Source: Myoxocephalus aenaeus (taxonomy: Eukaryota; Chordata; Actinopteri; Perciformes; Cottidae). Taken from it: DNA of 64,000 nt. How positions within the stretch are numbered: position 1 is the first letter of the stretch; each line of letters starts with the position of its first letter. This document shows, piece after piece, positions 61,062 through 64,000 of the stretch. The stretch is from positions 2,370,501 through 2,434,500 of the forward strand of contig JBAMJR010000195.1 of the NCBI GenBank assembly GCA_038501785.1, in the 5' to 3' direction. The position numbers and the translations under genes were made by a program. Below the pieces are notes generated by a model that was not told where the DNA came from, ran no database searches, and saw nothing but the letters and a program-made list of their open reading frames with translations.

Positions 61062-64000
61062 CCTGACCATCCTTTCTACTGCTCTGGTGAGCTCTCCGTT
61101 CTTCTGACTTGTAGAAATCAATACTGGCGTACGTGTTGAGGCCGGCGCTACCACTGCTGCCCGCAGTGGTGTTGAGGCTGGCGCTTCCTCCGATGTTGTA
61201 GGCAGCAGAGGTGCGCTCCACTCCGGCTTGAGGACTCTCCTTAACGGCCAGGTCAAGGTCAATATAGTTAAGGCCTTGTCCAGCAGGTGAGGTGGAGGCT
61301 TGCGGTGGTGATGCAGATAAACTAGCCACCTGCCTGTTCTCCCACAGTGAACCATCCAAACCATGCCGATGGCTCGCCGCCTGGCTGCCCTCCGGGAAGA
61401 TGGAGGTAGAAGAGGGTGGGTGGCGTGGGTGGGAGGGAGGTGAGTTAAATGTCTCTGAACGGTGGCTCTGCCGTCCCTGCGAGTCACCTCGGGCCAATCT
61501 GCCACTCCGCTCAGGAGACTGGTAGGACTTGACTGGGGAGAAACCCAAGCCGGTCTCCTGCTCCAGAGATGAGGGTTGACCAGAGTGGATGGCAGGTCTT
61601 GCTGAAATGCTGGGATCTGAACCTTTGTTGTCCATGAATGGAGTAGGGGCGTCTGTCGGCATTGCCGGCATCTTCACTTTTGCTCTGTGCCCGGCATTGC
61701 CCTCCGCTGCCGGAGGTTTGGACGTGCTGTGTTCATGCCGGGCCTTGGGGGCAACAGCTGGTGGGCCCTGTGGGGTGCTGAATGTGGATCTAACAGGAGT
61801 CAGGGGCGTCGAGGTCTTCCCTAAATCCATGCTGACGTATTCGGCGGAGGTGGACAACGGAGCAGAGAAGCTGCGAGGAAGGTTAGCGGGGTTATCGTGG
61901 CAGAGGAGCGGTTGATTGAAAGGCCGGAGGGTTCCGTGGATCACAGGTCGTTCGGACCCCGAACGTCGTCCTCTGCCATACTTATTGTCCTCCTTGAACA
62001 CAATACTGACATACTCACCGACATTTTGTGACACTGATGGCAGCAGATTCTCCTTCACCCTGGGAAGGGTATTTGCTTTAATAATGTCTGAAGACATGCT
62101 GACGGGACGACCCCTTCTTTGTTGCTTTGGGCTCTTACTACTTGATCCACGTTTTTGATGATGGCGCCCATCTTTTGAGCATGTTCCCGCCAACTTGTAC
62201 TCTGCTCCAGTCCTTACTAAACTCAACCCTCTCCCTGTCGATATGGTCTTGTCATCCAGGCTCTCACTGCTGGCTGAGCTGGAGGAGAAGGAAGAAGAGG
62301 ACATGGAGAGTTGACAGCCTCCTGCAGAGCCTGCTGCAGTTTTATTTCTCTTGCTGTATCCCACTCCCCCTCCCCTTCCAGCGCTGTCATGCCCACTGCT
62401 GTCCTTTTTTCCCTCCCCTTTGTTTAAGTCCTCCTCAAAGCGAGTATAGAGAGTGTGTTGATAAGCTCTTGGCAGGGAGAAGTAGGAATTGAACATTTTT
62501 GGTTGCAGTTGGTGCTGTTCGGGGTGGGACGGTGGTGTGCTGCAGGCAGAGCGGCTGCAGTCAGGTGAGATGTTCATGTAGTCACTGGCAGCCCGGCTCT
62601 CCATGCTGGCCCTGCTATCCCACATGCCCAGTCCGGGCAGGTCCGTGGCGCTGCTGCTGTTGGGAGACATGACCATGTAGCCCTCTGTGCTGGGCTGACG
62701 GATGTGCTGAGGGGGCGACACACTGTTGTTGGGGATCATGGCCATATAATCGTCATCTGCCCCAGGTTTAGCTCTGGAGAGAGCGAGTGAAGCAGGAGGA
62801 GAAGTGACTCCAGGCAACATTGACATATAGCCAGTATCCACGGCCGCTCCACCTTCCACTTCTCGCCTGCTTTTGTCAGTCCTCTTGCCTCTTTTCTTCC
62901 CTCCTGCATCAAGCTGCCCGCCCCCAGCTGCCAAACCCCCTGAGCCAGCCCTCTCTCGATTAGCACTCTGCGACATGATGGCATATTCTTCCTCGTCTTC
63001 ATCATCTTCATCCTTTCTATGTGGGATCAGTCGTTCATGGGCTGCCAAAGGCAGAGAAGCTCTTTTACTTAATAGTCTGCGTTCTGCCTCAGATTCCCTG
63101 CTGGACGAGCGGCGCAAAATCCGCCTGCCTTTTGAGCGATGGTGGGAACCGAGGAGGCCCTCTCGCTGCCCCATCACTATATAGCTGGAGGAGCCTTCTC
63201 CGTGCACGTGATGTCCGGACAGACTGGGTACGAGCAGAGAGTGTTCCCCAGGACTGGAGCCATATTCATCTGAGGAGCCGTAGTCGCTCGGTGACCCTGA
63301 AACAGAAACTCTCTGAGAAACGCGAGGGTAGGAGCAGATTGTCATACCTCCCACTGCCGCCCCCACTAGGCCGCACTCTGAGCCATGGCCAGAGCTGGAA
63401 GACAGACTCGGAGCAGGAGAGGGAGCAGGATTAGGCGTGTACCGTGCAAGGCTGAGGGTAATCTTAGCCGGAGTTGGGGCCCTGGTGGGCTTGGTCCTCA
63501 GTGTCGGCGTAGTTGAGCAGGAACCGTTAAGACTTGGGCTGGAGCTGGCCCACGTCCCTTTGGCACTGGCTCCGCCCTCCTCCGACCGGGCCCCGATGCT
63601 GGCAGTCCGCGCCCTCGGGAATCCGTGGCGCGACGTAGGTGACGTGCTCGTGCTGCTGCCTCCCGTTCCGGGGGTCTCTGTGCGGGCTCGTCTGGAGAAG
63701 CCCACCTGGCTCGGCGGCAGATTTGGATGATGTCGACGGCTCGGGACACTGATGGGGTTCGAAGCGGTACCGCCCCCGCACGACGTCCCCACAGACTGAG
63801 ATTTACTGCGCTGACGGAACTCCTCACTCAGGGCCTTCATGGCCTCCAGCAGGGTCTCGTGCATGTTCTGAGCCACCACAGAGTCATCCACCTGCATCCA
63901 GAACTCTCCAGGGCCGGTAATCGCTGAGCGGCCCACCTCAATGAAGAAAAAATTCTCTGAATGGCCACACCTGCGGACATTCATCAGCTGCAACACCACA
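61062..64000 (-). CDS. irs2: Insulin receptor substrate, large exon (partial, N-terminus off the right edge)
   Basis: One continuous minus-strand frame of about 979 codons is open at the window edge. It begins inside the PTB domain (LMNVRRCGHSENFFFIEVG, GEFWMQVDDSVVAQN), then the disordered tail. Docking tyrosines seen: YIVM (~63180), YAIM (~62985), YMSM (~62825), YMAM (~62745), YMVM (~62675), YMNI (~62575), YVSI (~62010), YVSM (~61835), YIDL (~61262) and YASI (~61120). YxxM sites recruit PI3-kinase p85; the last two resemble the C-terminal SHP2 sites. The protein relays insulin/IGF receptor signals at the membrane. NTYASIDF and an intron near the C-terminus fit IRS2 better than IRS1; LNYIDLDL is IRS1-like. 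The exon ends at a CAGG|GTAAGTG donor at 61062, so the 12 codons after it to a stop at 61024 are intron. The PH domain lies outside the window. Confidence 0.9.

Noticed and set aside
62127..63434. Plus-strand frames of 80-137 codons opposite irs2
   Set aside because: Shadows of the long biased minus-strand coding exon.

Overview
The window is vertebrate nuclear DNA, almost certainly from a teleost fish. Genes are split by GT-AG introns, often short. The intergenic DNA is AT-rich and full of CA/GT and TA microsatellites, and it carries a tRNA-derived SINE and several non-autonomous hAT transposons. I see no bacterial, phage, plasmid or CRISPR signal. Seven protein-coding loci were found by reassembling exons from translated segments and checking every splice phase.

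Layout. (1) 1-19260, minus strand: the 5' end of a beta-spectrin gene (sptbn2-like). Its first coding exon lies at 7976-8132, with more than 7.9 kb of intron on the downstream side and about 10 kb of intron between it and a probable 5' UTR exon and promoter at 18786-19260. (2) 19261-27298: a gene-poor stretch with a 0.34 kb diverged direct repeat and a retroelement tail. (3) 27299-31415, plus strand: a complete mitochondrial carrier gene of the SLC25A34/35 group (5 exons, 298 aa). (4) 35120-37780, minus strand: a complete mpdu1 gene (7 exons, 241 aa), convergent with the carrier. (5) 39020-40660 and 43512-45343, plus strand: two tandem TM4SF5-like tetraspan genes (5 exons and 190 aa each). The intergenic spacer holds a 1.05 kb hAT element with an expanded 24-bp repeat array. 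(6) 47085-49894, minus strand: a complete slc25a15 mitochondrial ornithine carrier (6 exons, 302 aa), with a probable 5' UTR exon and promoter near 50700-50900. (7) 50900-61061: mostly non-coding DNA, probably including irs2 3' UTR and intron, with a 100-bp GT tract and a SINE. (8) 61062-64000, minus strand: the large first exon of an insulin receptor substrate gene (irs2-like), entering from the right edge inside its PTB domain.

The genes do not form one pathway. Two are inner-mitochondrial-membrane carriers (one for ornithine, one orphan). mpdu1 serves ER glycosylation, tm4sf5 encodes plasma-membrane tetraspans, irs2 is an insulin/IGF signalling scaffold, and beta-spectrin belongs to the membrane skeleton. 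From memory, the human SLC25A35, MPDU1 and TM4SF5 genes all lie on 17p13, so the middle block looks like conserved synteny.

I found no convincing undescribed molecular system. The most notable non-genic structures are three hAT elements (two with exact 8-bp target-site duplications), a transposase coding segment that appears to have expanded in situ into an in-frame 24-bp array, and three long near-perfect inverted repeats. Gene names rest on recalled family sequences, since no search was run.
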